Source of the DNA: Coturnix japonica
Lineage: Eukaryota > Chordata > Aves > Galliformes > Phasianidae
Assembly: GCF_001577835.2 (NCBI RefSeq)
Contig: NC_029519.1
Location: 75,417,999 to 75,481,998, forward strand
Length of the DNA stretch: 64,000 nt
Direction of reading: 5' to 3'
The notes under the pieces were generated by a model that searched no databases, was not told the DNA's origin, and saw nothing but the letters and a program-made list of their open reading frames with translations. Numbering within the stretch: position 1 is the first letter of the stretch; every line of letters begins with the position of its first letter. Shown here piece after piece: positions 1-12,900 of the stretch. The translations under genes were made by a program, and so were the position numbers.

Positions 1-131
1 ATCACCTCCCTATCCCTGCTGACCACCCCTCTCCTGATGGAGCCCAGGATCCCATTTGCTTTCCGGGCTGTCAGAGCGCACTGCTGGCTCACGTTAAGTT
101 TCTCATCTATCAGGACCCCTAGGTTTTGACT
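1..131 (-). mobile_element. CR1 LINE fragment, truncated by the window edge
   Basis: On the minus strand this reads as the end of the CR1 ORF2 region: the stretch that normally says 'seen at the bench' as a Met-Ser-Gln-Gln-Cys type segment followed by the 'gggatcctgggctccat' block (here seen on + as the complement of 30-55). It is diverged and cut by the left edge. It lies just upstream of the CpG-rich NELFA promoter. The family call is from memory of avian CR1 consensus sequences. Confidence 0.75.
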
Positions 132-426
132 TGTTATTAGCCACAAACACAGCGGCAAGGCGCTGACAGGACCTGGTGGGCCCCACTGAGGAGCCATTAA
201 AGGGGAAAGGCCGCCATGGGGGCTGTGAAGAAAGGCAAAGGAGCCAGCCATGGCACAGCCCAGCGCTGTGCTGGAAGGCCGGGTTAACTGTAAAGCCTCA
301 GCCTTCCTCCCGCCTTCAACGCAGCGTCCCGGGCTGTGGGAGGAGCGAACTCCGGCTTCTATCGCGCCTCCTGGTTGCCAGCCCTTCACCTCGGAACGTG
401 AAGGAAGGGCCATGAGGCGCTAACGC

Positions 427-600
427 GGCGCCATCTTACGTTACGGAATAACCGCCGTGGCAGGCGCCATTTTGCATCTGAGCGGGAGAGGAGAACGGCC
501 TCGCTATGTTCCGTATGGGCGCCGCCATTTTAGGTTACGGCAGAATCTCCGCCTTCGCTCCAGCGAACTCATAGGGCGCCGCCATTTTGGGTTACGAACA
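427..600. promoter_or_regulatory. Array of four YY1-like motifs with GTTACG tails
   Basis: Four copies of GCGCCAT or GCCGCCAT followed by TTT/CTT occur with their CCAT cores near 431, 467, 525 and 582. Copies 1, 3 and 4 are followed a few bases later by GTTACG. The core matches the known YY1 site (AANATGGCGGC) on the minus strand. Spacings are about 36, 58 and 57 bases. A further YY1-like site in the opposite orientation (AAGATGGCG) overlaps the NELFA start codon at 699-707. Binding by YY1 is inferred from the motif only. Confidence 0.6.
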
Positions 601-701
601 AGGCTGCGACCCGCAGGGGTCCTCGCCCGCCCCTTCCTCCTTTTAGGTGTCTTCATAAAATGCCTGTGGAGAACCCCTTCTTTTTTCGCTCCGCTCCCAA
701 G

Positions 702-911
702 ATGGCGTCGATGCGGGAGAGCGACACCGGCCTGTGGCTGCACAACAAACTGGGCTCCACGGACGAGCTGTGGGCACCGCCGAGCATCGCCTCGCTGCTC
801 ACGGCCTCGGTGATCGACAACATCCGCCTCTGTTTTCACGGCCTTTCCTCGGCCGTCAAACTGAAGCTGCTTTTAGGGATGCTGCACCTGCCCCGCCGGG
901 CGGTGGATGAG
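702..911 (+). CDS. NELFA: NELFA coding exon 1
   Basis: Seventy codons from MASMRESDTG to LPRRAVDE, ending in phase 0 at GAG|GTGAGA. It lies inside the CpG-rich region, and its start codon sits within an AAGATGGCG YY1-like motif. This is the start of the NELF-C-binding domain. Intron 1 (912-4498) carries one CR1 tail and no other feature that I recognise. Confidence 0.95.
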
Positions 912-3900
912 GTGAGAGCCGTGTGGGGTGAGGGGGTGCTGCAGTGCCGCTATCATCTCCTCCACATCCCTTTTGCTCTTCGTTATTTATCGTAGCGTGA
1001 TCATTGGGGCCGCTTCGTGCGGCCTGTGGGCGGCTGGAGCCGGCCCTCAAGGGCAGCGCTGGGCAGGGGAGGCCGAGCCCCGCTTCTCCCTCCTCGCCTT
1101 ATGGGGAGGGTAGAAAGCGAGGTGTCGGCCCATAGAGCTGCTGCTGCTTCGGGTAAGAGGGCTTTTCAGAGCCCGTTTGTCTTCCAGGATTAGGAGTAGT
1201 GGATTAGTGGAGCTGTTCAGCTGGCAAGGCATAAGGATGTATATAGGGCTGCCTGTGCTCCTTCCCCACTAGTAGTGGCTGGTTGCGTAGGTGCGAGCTG
1301 AGCATCTCACGTTTGGGAAGGACAGCAGCGAGTGCTGAAACTTTGGGAGTGGAAGATGTGGGGTCTGCACTCAGCGGTGTTTTTTCCCCAACTTCTTGTA
1401 GTTAGTTTTTCCCCCTCGAGCAGGATCTGATGCTTCTTGCTTTGTGTTACTTGTCTGGGAACAGCTGTTGCTTTCCTTTCCTTCTCTACTCAGTTGGGGT
1501 ACAGCTGGCACTGCTTACAGGCTTCATAGGTCCAGAAGAGCTCCTTCACTTCTCCCAGCCCATACTTCATCTTCAGCTGCCTTATTCCTACCAAACAGCA
1601 GCTGCTGATGGTTGGAACAAGAATGACTTGAGAAACATTAAGTTTCTTCTGCCAAGTTGAGGAGTTTCCATTTGTGCCTTGAGTGGCATGGTTTGTGGCC
1701 ATGGCTATGGAGATAGTGCACATTTAATTACTCAGTGAGATTGCGGAGTCTCCTTCTCTGGAGATACTCAAGACCTGGCTTGATTCTTTCCTATGCAGCC
1801 TGCTATGGGGAACCTACTTTAGCAAGGGGTTGGACTTAGTGATCTCCAGAAGTCCCTTCTTACCCCTGGGATTCTGTAATCTGCCCCTCAGCTGTGCTTG
1901 CACCAGTCCCTCGGATAGAACACAGGTGCTTTGACTTCATTTATGTGTATACCAGGCAGGGTGTGGGGAGATAATGCATTATTCTGGTTGTATGCTTGGC
2001 TTTTATGTACTTCAAAGTTGAAAATGCAAGAGGATTGAGGACTATTGAGCTCACACAGGCTGGTTTTTTATGTGAAAATTACCTGTAGTAGTATGGAAAA
2101 GCTGTAAAAATTGCCTTTAAAACTACTCAAATTAAGGAACCTTTACCTGCGACAGCATGAAAGCAAAATTCTTCATTCAGAAATCACTCCCGCGTGTGGA
2201 AATGGTTTAATTCAACTGGGGAAGTGTTTTATTAGTCCCCTCGGAAAGTCATATGTAGGTTTTCCATGCTATGTACCAGTCTGTAGATGATGTGTGAGGA
2301 GTTCGGAGCTGGCAATTGGAAACTTAATAGCGTTAGAAAATACATTGCATCAGCTTTGTAAAACTTCGGGCGTCTTGATAGTGGATGCAGGATATAATAG
2401 AGGTGTGTTCTGCAACACGTTCAATGATATTCCCTTCTCTAGATAACAGCCTGAACTTAGTTTTTCTTCTCAAACATCTTTTAATTATTTTTTTTTCTTT
2501 ATAATGGCATTTTAACTGGCATAGAATAACATGGAAACAATTTGGGAACAGACACATGAGCAAAAAAATCATGTGGGAATCCAGAAAAGTGTGGTATTCC
2601 TTGGCTTAGAAGGGATTTAATTGGCTGCTGGTCCTTTCTGACTCTCTGATCTCTCAGCCCTTAGCTGAAGTGCTGTATTTCTTCTTAAACATAACATCCT
2701 GTAGTTTTACACTATATGTTCTCATTCGCTGCTTCAAATACTATATACATATTAGCGACTTAATCCTGTGGGATAAGTAATAAACTCAAATTTTGATCAC
2801 GCTGTGAACCTCGTTACAGCTTATTTGTTCCTGCTGACTAATAAGATGAATTGGCTCCCGTTTTCATTTTCGCAGTTAAGTGTTTTGTAGGCAGTTATCA
2901 AAAATATCCTGCTGCCGTTCTCTGGGCAGCATTTACAAGCTCTCCAATCTCTCAGCCTCCAAGCTTTTTGCTGCTGTATATTTCTAGGCTATCATGCTTT
3001 AAACTAATGCCTAATGCTCACTGCAGTGGGCTCCTAACCATGGAATAGTAGCACTAAGGACTGAGCCTTGGCCCCCTTGTCAGAAGAGGGAGGCAGTTCT
3101 ATTTGGCCTATACTTGATGTTCTTTGGATGTAATGGGGTTTATTATTATCTAATGTTACTCTTGGCCCCTTCTGTGCTTTTTCAGGATTAAAATACGGAA
3201 CATACAATGATGCTATTTGATCCATCTTACTTTTGAATCGAGTAAATATTAATACTGTGCTTTCCAATGCTTTTAGCTTAATGAAAACGCTCTATAATGT
3301 TACAGATACTTATTAAACACCACCTTCTCTATGGCCCTGAATGTTGAAAACTTGATTGGCTTTATTAGCCAGTGCAGCTGTTTAAAGGTGCGGCTACATG
3401 CCAATTTAGGCCTAATGGAAAGCAAATTAATGAGGCTGCCTTACAATAAGTCTTGTTGGAGCTCTGGCTTTGTGTATTCCTAGTATTATCATCTTTCTTT
3501 TCAATACTCGTCCCCACAGTGCTGTATCTTTGCTCTTCCTGCACAGCCATTATTAATCTCCCTTTGTCTCTGTTCCCAGACTCTTTCCATCCTTCCTGAT
3601 CCTTTCTTCTCATGTTTCTAGTGATGCCTTATGCCAACAGGCTGAGAAAAGTACTTAAGATCCCTGGGTTTTAGATGAGAAGTGCCAGAATCTGTTGTTT
3701 GAGATCTTGACGTTCATGTTTAACAAGATGCTGATTGGACTCTTGCTTGACCCAGTGTTGCAATCTTAATTATAAGCTTGAGATTATGGCTGTGCTCGGT
3801 AGGGAAATATGTAGGATTCTTTCTTAGTGAGCTGCACCTCACAGATTCTCAAACTACAGCCTTTTCTCAGCTGTGATGAGTATTAACATGAGCCTTAAGA

Positions 3901-6900
3901 ATGCCTAAAGGACAGACTGCCCTGTGTTTTATACCTGACTGAAGTCAGAGGGCAATAACACTGTGTGACTGAAAGGGATTGGGAAATGGCAATGTTTGTC
4001 AGCCTCTGAGTGCTGAGAGTTGTGAGTGTTTGGGGAGGAAAATGGAGGGCAAAACTAGGAGCTGTCCTGTAGGACAAAAAGGGGTCCATCTTCATTTAGA
4101 TGCCTGTTTAAGTAACTTGTTTTCTAGTTAAATATTATCACTGACAAAGGTGTGGGTGGGTACATGGAGTTGTAAGTGGGCTGTAAAACGTACCAAGGCG
4201 ATACCATAAGAATCTGGCCTGTACTGAGTGAAAATGATGAGGTGAACAAAGCTTTGAGCTGTCAGAAGTTCAAAATGCATTTGTTCAATTGACCAAAAGT
4301 GACATTAAAAATAGATCTTGGTTCATTCTTTGCTTTGTTCTAGAGTTAATGTTTAACTGTGACACAGTCTCCCTCTTCCCTTCCCTAGTGGTAAAACATT
4401 GTGCATGTTTATCCTAGTGTCTTATTATAAATTAACCCAACTTTAGCTTGTTTAAAACTGTTTCCAATTGGCTGATTTTCTTTTTCTTTTTTTGGTAGAT
4501 GAAGGGGGCACTGACTGAAATTGTCCAGCTCGCTACCTTGGATTCAGACCCCTGGGTCTTAATGGTAGCTGATATTTTAAAATCCTTTCCAGATACTGGC
4601 TCCCTTAACCTTGATCTTGAAGAACAGAATCCCAATGTTCAAGATATTTTAGGAGAACTTAGAGAAAAAGGTAAGTGTCTGATGAATGACAGAAATATGA
4701 CGCCTCTTTTCAGGAATAGCCCGTCTCTGCTCAGGCAGTTGAGGTATCTTAGTGCTATTGGACAAGCTGTATGTCTTCTCTCAACTGCCACAGTTCATGA
4801 CCTGGTATATTCCTGAACGGGCAACTGTGATACTTGAGGAATGGTAACCTCTTAAATTATCTTTCCACAAATCATCAGAACTTGCGTGTCAGGTCCCTCC
4901 GTAATTGTAAAGGGCAGCATAGAAGTTAATGTGGTTTCACTGGCTTTGTAGACAGACTCTTATGTGCACTGTTAGGTAATAACAGCTCACCTTATTAATC
5001 TGCTGTAACAGTTTAATATACTTCTGTCTTGTATGTTGTTGTATTAAAGACAGCAGTGAGGCTTTTTTTTTTTGTAGCAGCAGCACCATTTGCATTGGGC
5101 ACGTGAGGTCCCCTCTGTTCAGTCTTCCTTTAGCCAACAAATGGAGGCACTGGGGGACTGGTCTAAAGGAGAATTGAGTTGCTGATGTCCAGCTAGCAAA
5201 GCTATTCCTATTTGGTTGGCTTTGATTTAGCAAATACTCCAGGAAAGAAAACAAGCTTGGGCATTAGTGGTCAAAAGTGGTTTTGGAGTTAGGACTGCTG
5301 TAAGGCAATAGTTTGAAAGGGTTGGGGCTCTTCTGCCTGGAGAAGAGAAGGCTCCAAGAAGACCTTATAGTAGCCTTCCAGTACCTGAAGGTGGCCTACA
5401 GGAAAGCTGGGGAGGGACATTTATATAAGGGCACATAGTGCCAGGATGAGGCGAAATGGCTTTAAACTGGAAGAGGGTAGATTTAGACTAGATGTTAGGG
5501 AGGAATGCTGTACTGTGAGGGTAGTAAGACACTGTAACAGGTTGTGCAGAGAGACTGTGGATGCCCCCAGTATTGAAGGTTTTTAGTCCCAGGCTGGATT
5601 GTGTTTGAGCAACCTGGTCTAGTGGGAGGTGTCCCTGCCTATAGTGGGGGGTTGGAACTAGATGATCTTACAGGTCCATTCCAACCCAAACCATTCTGAT
5701 TCAATGATCTTTTGTATGTTCACAGTTTTTGGTTTGGCTTTTCAGTCAGTAGTTTTCTTTTTCATGGGCAGTTTTTGAAAGGAACCGAGGATTTTATCAT
5801 TTTTATCTGTCTTAAAACTGTAGCACACTTTAAAATTCCTGTTGTTTGAGTAGATGTATGGGAGCTTACAAACTTAATGTAGAAAACAAACACCCTAATA
5901 ACTGACTGTGTACTGTTCAGATCAGAACTCATTTACACATGGTGTTTAAGTGAGTTAGATATACTTCAATAAACACCTATAGAGTCTAGTTGTAGAATGT
6001 TTTGCAATGTTCTGTCAAAGAGATGCTTATAGCCCTGTGTACTGTGTTAACTCTTTATGCAGTAAGTGAAGGTGAAACGTCAGCTATGTTGCCGTTGGAA
6101 TGCCAGTACTTAAACAAAAATGCCTTGACAACACTAGCGGGGCCACTTACCCCCCCAGTGAAACACTTCCAGCTGAAAAGGAAACCTAAAAGTGCCACTC
6201 TCCGAGCTGAACTCTTGCAGAAGTGTAAGTATTATTACAGCCAGTTCTAACACTGAGTAACAGCAGGGAAAGGAAAATTTGTCAGTCTTATTTATGCAGT
6301 GTGGGGAGACATATGCCAAAATCTCTTGCTGTAAGACATGTGACTGCACCCCAACACCCTCTTGATAGCACATGTGGAAGAGCAGGTGCAAGCCATTCTA
6401 GCCATGATTATATTAAGATGCTAATCTTGATTTAAATGCTGTCCAGACTTCAAGGGATACAAAAAGCTGCATCTTTTTAAAGTGTAGGTATGTTCTCTCA
6501 AAAGTGTATTTAAGTCAGTGGTGAAGGCTTGAAGGACAGCTTTGGTTAAAGCTCCTGAAACAATTTAATACGCCATATGTTTCTGCAACAGGGAGCAAGA
6601 GCTGCTAATTAATGCTTCATGTTGCTCAGTATGGCTGTATGGGGGGTGAAAGCCAATAGTTCTCACTAACAAAAGGCAGCATATGTATACATCTATATAT
6701 TGGTAGCTAATCTGACTGATCTTAAATTAGTTTCCTGAACCTGCTGCTGTGTTGGAGCAGCTTGATACTTTCTTGCATGTGACCCAAGAAATTGGTGTTA
6801 AAAAAGCTGTAAATCTTATATGAAAACGTTACATCTCACTCTTATGTGGAACTTAAATGATTTCAATCTTTGAATAAATTGTCTAATGATTTATTGTAGC

Positions 6901-9900
6901 TCTGACCGTCCTGTCAGTTGCAGTTGTATCTGTTTTGCATTTCTCCACGTACAGTGTAGCTCGCAAATTACTTGATTGTTTTTTTATTACAATATAGTTC
7001 TTGTTGATATTCACAGCATTTATATGTTAATAACATTTTATGTAGGAAGCCGTGTATTTTCTAGCACAGACTTTATAATAACTGAAGTCTTGGGTTTTGT
7101 TTTCTTTTTGTAGCGACAGAAACCGCTCAGCAGCTCAAGAAGACGGCAGGAGTGCCTTTTCATGCCAAGGGCAGGGGACTGGTCAAAAAGATTGATACAA
7201 CAAGTACGGCTCACTCATATCACTTCCCTGAAAGAAAATCTGATAAAATAGCTTTGAAGACTAGAATTACTTTTTCCTACAAAAGCTGAATTCATTCTGA
7301 AGCAAAGGATTTATCCCCTTCTTTGTCTCTTTACTTCTATTTGAATGTTGTTACAAGTCTTAGGAGAAGTAAGAGTGGTGTTGTGTTAGATGTCAGTGTA
7401 TCTGCCATGCTTATTTGAGATGGGTGTAGCTGGATCATGCCTACAGACTTCAGTAAGAACTTAATTTGCAGTAATCCAGGAATAACTTCTGCCTAAGCTG
7501 CGTTGCTCCAAGAGGGAGCAGAGTGACTGGATCATGGTAATCTCTGGTCTCAGAACTACTGTGAAGTGGACTGGATCTAGCTTGCATGTATATCATTCCC
7601 TATAGAGAAGGGGAGGGGAAAATAACGAAGATAGTGTGTAGAATATATTACTACTACAGAGGATAGTTTAAACATAGGGTATAAGAAAAGTGCAAATCTC
7701 AATCACACAGATTCAAGCAGGGATAAGGAGCACTCAGTCCAACAGATCATTCTGGTGTTCTTAACTATTTTGTAAGGGTTAACTGGCACAATATCTTAAT
7801 GGGAAGGTACTCTTAAAGTAGCTAAGAGTGTTTAGTGTTGCTTCTATTTAACAGACATGATAAACACATACAGCTATTAATGTGAGAGTTTCAACTGTTC
7901 ACTCAAGTTCCAGAATTGCCTAATTGTTTTTTAATAAGTTGTAGGAGTAGGAAGCAGGTTTGAAATTAGTAACACTTTAAATAACATCAGAGTTTTTTTG
8001 GCTGTCAATATGATGCTGAGCTATAAAACCTGAGTATTTTCTTGGTGTGATATTTAAAAGCTGAATGTACTGTGTCAGTGCACTTAATACATAGGTTTGA
8101 GTACCAGAGTTGAGGGATAACAGTGTGAAGTGTGGGGAAACACCATCACGGGTGTAGCAACTTCTACTGAGCATTGTGGCAGCAAGTTCTTTTATTTGCA
8201 GTGTGGAGCTAAGTTGGACGCTTCCTGTGCAGACCATAGCTCCAGCATTTTAAACCCTTCTGTGAAACAGTAATTCCACTGGATTACAAAAGATTTGAGC
8301 TTTGCAGAGCCAGTGTTTCAGCGTAATATAACTCGCTAAAGAGCATCTTCATCTGAGGCAGTGTCCCACCTTGCAGAATTTTGAAGCTTTATCTTCATTT
8401 CTCCAAACTCCAAGGTGTCAGTGCTTCTGTTCCTTCGTGTCTTAATAGGCAGGAACTGGGGAAACTGTGAGACTGGATGTCCGAGTTGTAGAATCACTGA
8501 ATTCATGAGTTGAATGGGACCCATGAGGATCACAGTGTCCAACTCCTGGCTCCCTGTATTACCACCCCAAATTGAAACCATATTTCTGAGAGCAGTGTCC
8601 AAATGCTTCTTGAACTGCAGCAGGCTTGGAGCTCTGACTGCTTCTCTTAGATGCTTGTTCCTGTACCAGATTGATGCATCTGTGTTCAGAAGTGCAAAGT
8701 GTAATAGTCAGTTTTGTGGAGGAACCAAAAATTTGATTGGATTGATGTAACTTTTAATAAAAGTGGTGATTTGGGACACCATGGAAGAACTGGGATGGCT
8801 CCTGTACTGCTTAAGAACTCTCCAAGTGTGGCTCATAACAACAGTCTTTGGCCAGAGTTCTAGATCTTGAAGCTTAGAGAGTAACTGTAAGTAGTAGGGT
8901 TCAGATCGTTCCTGCTTAATAGCTTTATATGGGTTTGAAGTTTGTGTCTGTAAGTAAGGAAAGTATCAATATATGGGTTTGAAGTTTGTGTCTGTAAGTA
9001 AGGAAAGTATCAATATATGTAGAAGAGTATATTCTGATAGCAGTGTGCTGATTTGATTACTTCATTTACAACGCATAGGAAAATACTGAAGGTAAAACTG
9101 TAATAAAAATTACTATGGGATTGTAAACATTAGTGGGGAGTGACTCTGCTCTTGTTTGAAGGGTAAAACCCAATCTGAAGTTTGAAGAGCATTTAGTATT
9201 TTGTAGAGTTCCTTTTTTAGACACTTCTGAAGTTAGGGGGAGTATTAAGAAAGGGTAAAAGTTAATACCTCATTGTTGTACTATAATTAGTGATGCAGGT
9301 ATTTTAATTGTTACTTTCTTATTATTTTTTTTTTTTTGTCTTAAGCGCCACTCAAAGGAATACCAAAACAAGCTCCATTCAGGAGTACTTCAGCACCTAG
9401 TGTATTTAACCCTTCTGGAAACAGAAATCCTATTCCTCCTTCAAGAACACCTCTGCGTAAAGAAAGAGGAGTAAAGGTAGGTGAATTCCTGCTCAGATCT
9501 CCCTGTTTTAAAATAACTTTTTGGTGCTGTTTTGAATCGAGCATCAGCATGTTAAAGAAAAATTTAAGGATAATATTGAGATAGCAACAGCAACATAAAT
9601 TAAAACTAAAATTCTGCATTCTTTTCTTCAGCTTTTAGAATTCTCTGAGCTGGATATGGTAGGTGCTGGCCGTGAAGCAAAGAGAAGAAGAAAGACATTA
9701 GGTTAGTATGGAGCACTACGGTCAAAAGCTGTTAATATACATTCAAATGTTTTATTCTTGGTGTGTTGAAACTCATCTGCTAAGTTCACAAGAAAAAAGG
9801 GCCAGAACATCCTAATTCCACTTATTTTACTTTTTTTTCCTCTGGTTTTGCTGGTCATACTTCCATGTGCCATGGTAGTGACTTGGCTCAGTGGCGTGAA

Positions 9901-12900
9901 AGGACTGAACCAGCCATTTGTACTTTGCACAGCAAAGCTAGACCTGAAAGTAGCCTCGCATCTGAAATTGTTCTGAGATTATGTGCTTATCCCTACCAGT
10001 TGCACAGCCAAGTGAAGGAATGGAAAGTAATCTTGATAAAAATTAAAGAAATCTCACTTCAAGGCTGTGCCTTAGATTTTAACAAATGAATCACGTCTTT
10101 TACTCAAGTGGCAGCTCTACTGAAGCATATCAGGAAGATGTGCTAGGCAGTTTATGTTCTGCAAAAAAGAAAATTAGGGTTTTTTGGTAGCAAATGCAAT
10201 AATTTTGTTCGAAGACAGTAATTGAAAGTTCTTGGTAGTTTTTAATATCAGAAAAATAGGCTAATTAGCCTTAGCTGCTGCATCTTGATGGATATATCTA
10301 TTGTGGTTCACTTAATCATTGTGTTGTTCATGAAGTTGTGTAGGAAGGTTACTGTATATTCTTTACTGTAACCTTTCAGCATGTGCTTCTTAAGCATGGT
10401 CTAGCAGACTCTTTGAAAATGTGTTTTTTCTAGATCACTGTTTGAGTCAAATTCAATATTTAAGCGTATTTCCTTGAACTGACTTGTGTTTTTATGCAAC
10501 AGATACAGAAGTGGTGGAAAAGCAAGCCAAAGAAGAAACAGTAGTAGAAAATGCTACTCCAGATTATGCTGCTGGCCTTGTGTCTACACAGGTAAAAACA
10601 AAACATGAGAGGAGAAACTCCTACCGCACAATCAATAACAGATGAGAAAACAGTGATGCATGGGGCTCTGTTCTCCATTTTCCTTTGTGATCTTGTGAAA
10701 ATGTTGCTAAATTTAGAAGGCAGCTTCTTCTGAGGTCTCGCATATGTTTGTAATGAGATCCGAGCCAGCCCCTTTACTGAAAAGGAAGGAGAAATACAAG
10801 GAATTGATTTCTGTCCAAAATGCCCCTGGCTTATAATCCCTTCCTAGAACCCATGAAGTTCAGAGGTGGCCACTTTCTCTCTTAGTGGTATTGTTTTGTG
10901 TTATGAAATGTGCACGATATTGTGCTATAAATACAAAACAGTGATTCCTTTTGCTTGATCCAGGATGGTATCTGCATTGTACATTGGTGTTGATTGCCTG
11001 TTTGAGTGGAGACAAAGCCTTACTTAAATTTACTGTGGTTAGGCCCTCTGCGTGTCCCACGTGTCCCAGAGGCCTCTTTGCATTCTTTCTGTGGGTTCTT
11101 CACCACGCATAACACTTCTGTGTTTTACAGAAACTCGGCTCACTGAACAATGAGCCAGCGTTACCTTCTACAAGTTATTTACCTGCTACTCCCAGTGTGG
11201 TGCCATCGTCCTCATACATCCCAAGTTCTGAAACACAGCCAGGTAAGTAAGACACACTTCTTTTAAAAAACACACCCTTCTGTAGAAATCCTTTTTCTCC
11301 ACCCCTTAATACACTTTCTTGCCCTTAAATTTCCTTCCTTGCTGCGTGTACAGTCTTACAGGAGCATATCAGCTTGCACTAACACATGTACGTGACTGGG
11401 ATTTGTTACCAGAGCTTGTAGTTAACAGAGAACCAGCACTGCAGTTTGTGTTATTTTTGCTCTTGCTTGTTAAATGTTACTGTAGCTTTTGCCTACGTGA
11501 GCTGTGGAGTGTTGGTCCCCATAGAAAAAGCCATACAGAAAAACTAATCACTGAACTTGGCTCTGAAACGGTTCAGAATCTCTCTGAAGGTCTGTGCAAA
11601 TCTCTCTGACAGAAAATTGGCATCTCTGGAAGGAATGCAGCCAAAAGCACATCAGTGTTGTCAGCAGCTAGTATTATTTTCCAGAGCGTTGGCAGTGTAT
11701 TCCGCATCAGAGAAAGCCTGGTTTAAAATTCTCTATTGTCTTTGTCTCCTGTTGTTGGTGGTGTTTTCTTTTTTCTAGCTTCCCTTACAGACAAGGAATG
11801 CAGTGTTCTTGAAGATCTGTGAATCTGGTTTCATCTAATCTGATGTTGTGTAATTAAGATATATGTTACTTTATGCAAATCAATCCTGACATGAGATGAA
11901 GCTAGTAATAAAAGTGGAGATTTGTACAAAATAAGTGGGTAGCTAGTTATCTTACTGGCTAAGAGCCACGTTGCTAAAGCCAGTGCTGTATCCATGCCTA
12001 GATGAATGAGAGTACTAGAACCTTCCCATTCTCTAAAACTTGATCTGAAAGGCATCTGCTGAGTTGTGTTCTGTATCTGCCTTTTGGTCTCTTGTAAACA
12101 CAGATGAGTTTAGGTTAGTTTAAATCTTAAGAGACTCATAAAGGTACTTAAAGAGCTGTAGCTATGTCAGAGAGCTGCAAGAGAACATGGAGAGTAGTGA
12201 GGTCCTGGAACAGGCTGCCCAGGGAGGTTGTGGATGCCCCGTCCTTGGAGGTGTTGAGGGCCAGGTTGGACGGGGCCCTGGGCAACCTGATCTAGTGAAT
12301 GTGTATGTTTGGTGGCCCTGCCAGGCAGGGGGGCTGGAACTTCATGATCCTTGAGGTCCCTTCCAACCCAGGTCATTCTGTGATTCTATGAACGTGCACT
12401 GTCTGGCTGTCTGTTGGATAATGCAGTCACTTGTGATATACTTTCCCTCTAGCTGCAGTCAGCTTTGGTATAGGAACTTCTTGGATGGCTGAGTACAGGC
12501 AAATAAGTGAACTTCTCAATATTGAGAGGGTTTAGCCCTTTTAGCAGTTAGTGTTTAAAAGAATTCTTTTTGTTTTTGATTTTGATTTTAATCTTATCTG
12601 TTTAAACATTTATGTATTTTCAGTATTTTTTACTGTCAGAGCCTGCATTAGTTTAAAAACAGATTGCTGTGCAGAAATCAAAACTGCAGTCTGACAAAGT
12701 TGGTGGGGTCAGCATACAAGTGTTATAGCTGCATATGTTATAAAGTAGATCAACTCAAGTTTAATTCATGCCCATTAAAGCTGAAATTTGCTTCTAAACG
12801 TAGCGTAATCCACATCGGAAATCTCGTCGCTGTCTAATTGTTAGAGGTGATTGAGTGGGGACAGTACTAGCTCTTCATGTTTTCAGATGGGTGCTAGATG

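Larger units (their letters stand above)
170..1110. promoter_or_regulatory. CpG-rich promoter region of NELFA
   Basis: CpG dinucleotides and GC content are much higher here than in the rest of the window, and the stretch spans the first coding exon of NELFA and the start of intron 1. No TATA box was seen near the start codon, which fits a housekeeping CpG-island promoter. The exact transcription start cannot be read from the sequence; the pyrimidine-rich stretch around 628-652 is one possible site. The upstream neighbour is not in the window, so a two-way promoter cannot be judged. Confidence 0.7.

Noticed and set aside
504-839. Minus strand open frame over the NELFA promoter
   Set aside because: GC-rich shadow of exon 1 and the promoter array; no protein features.
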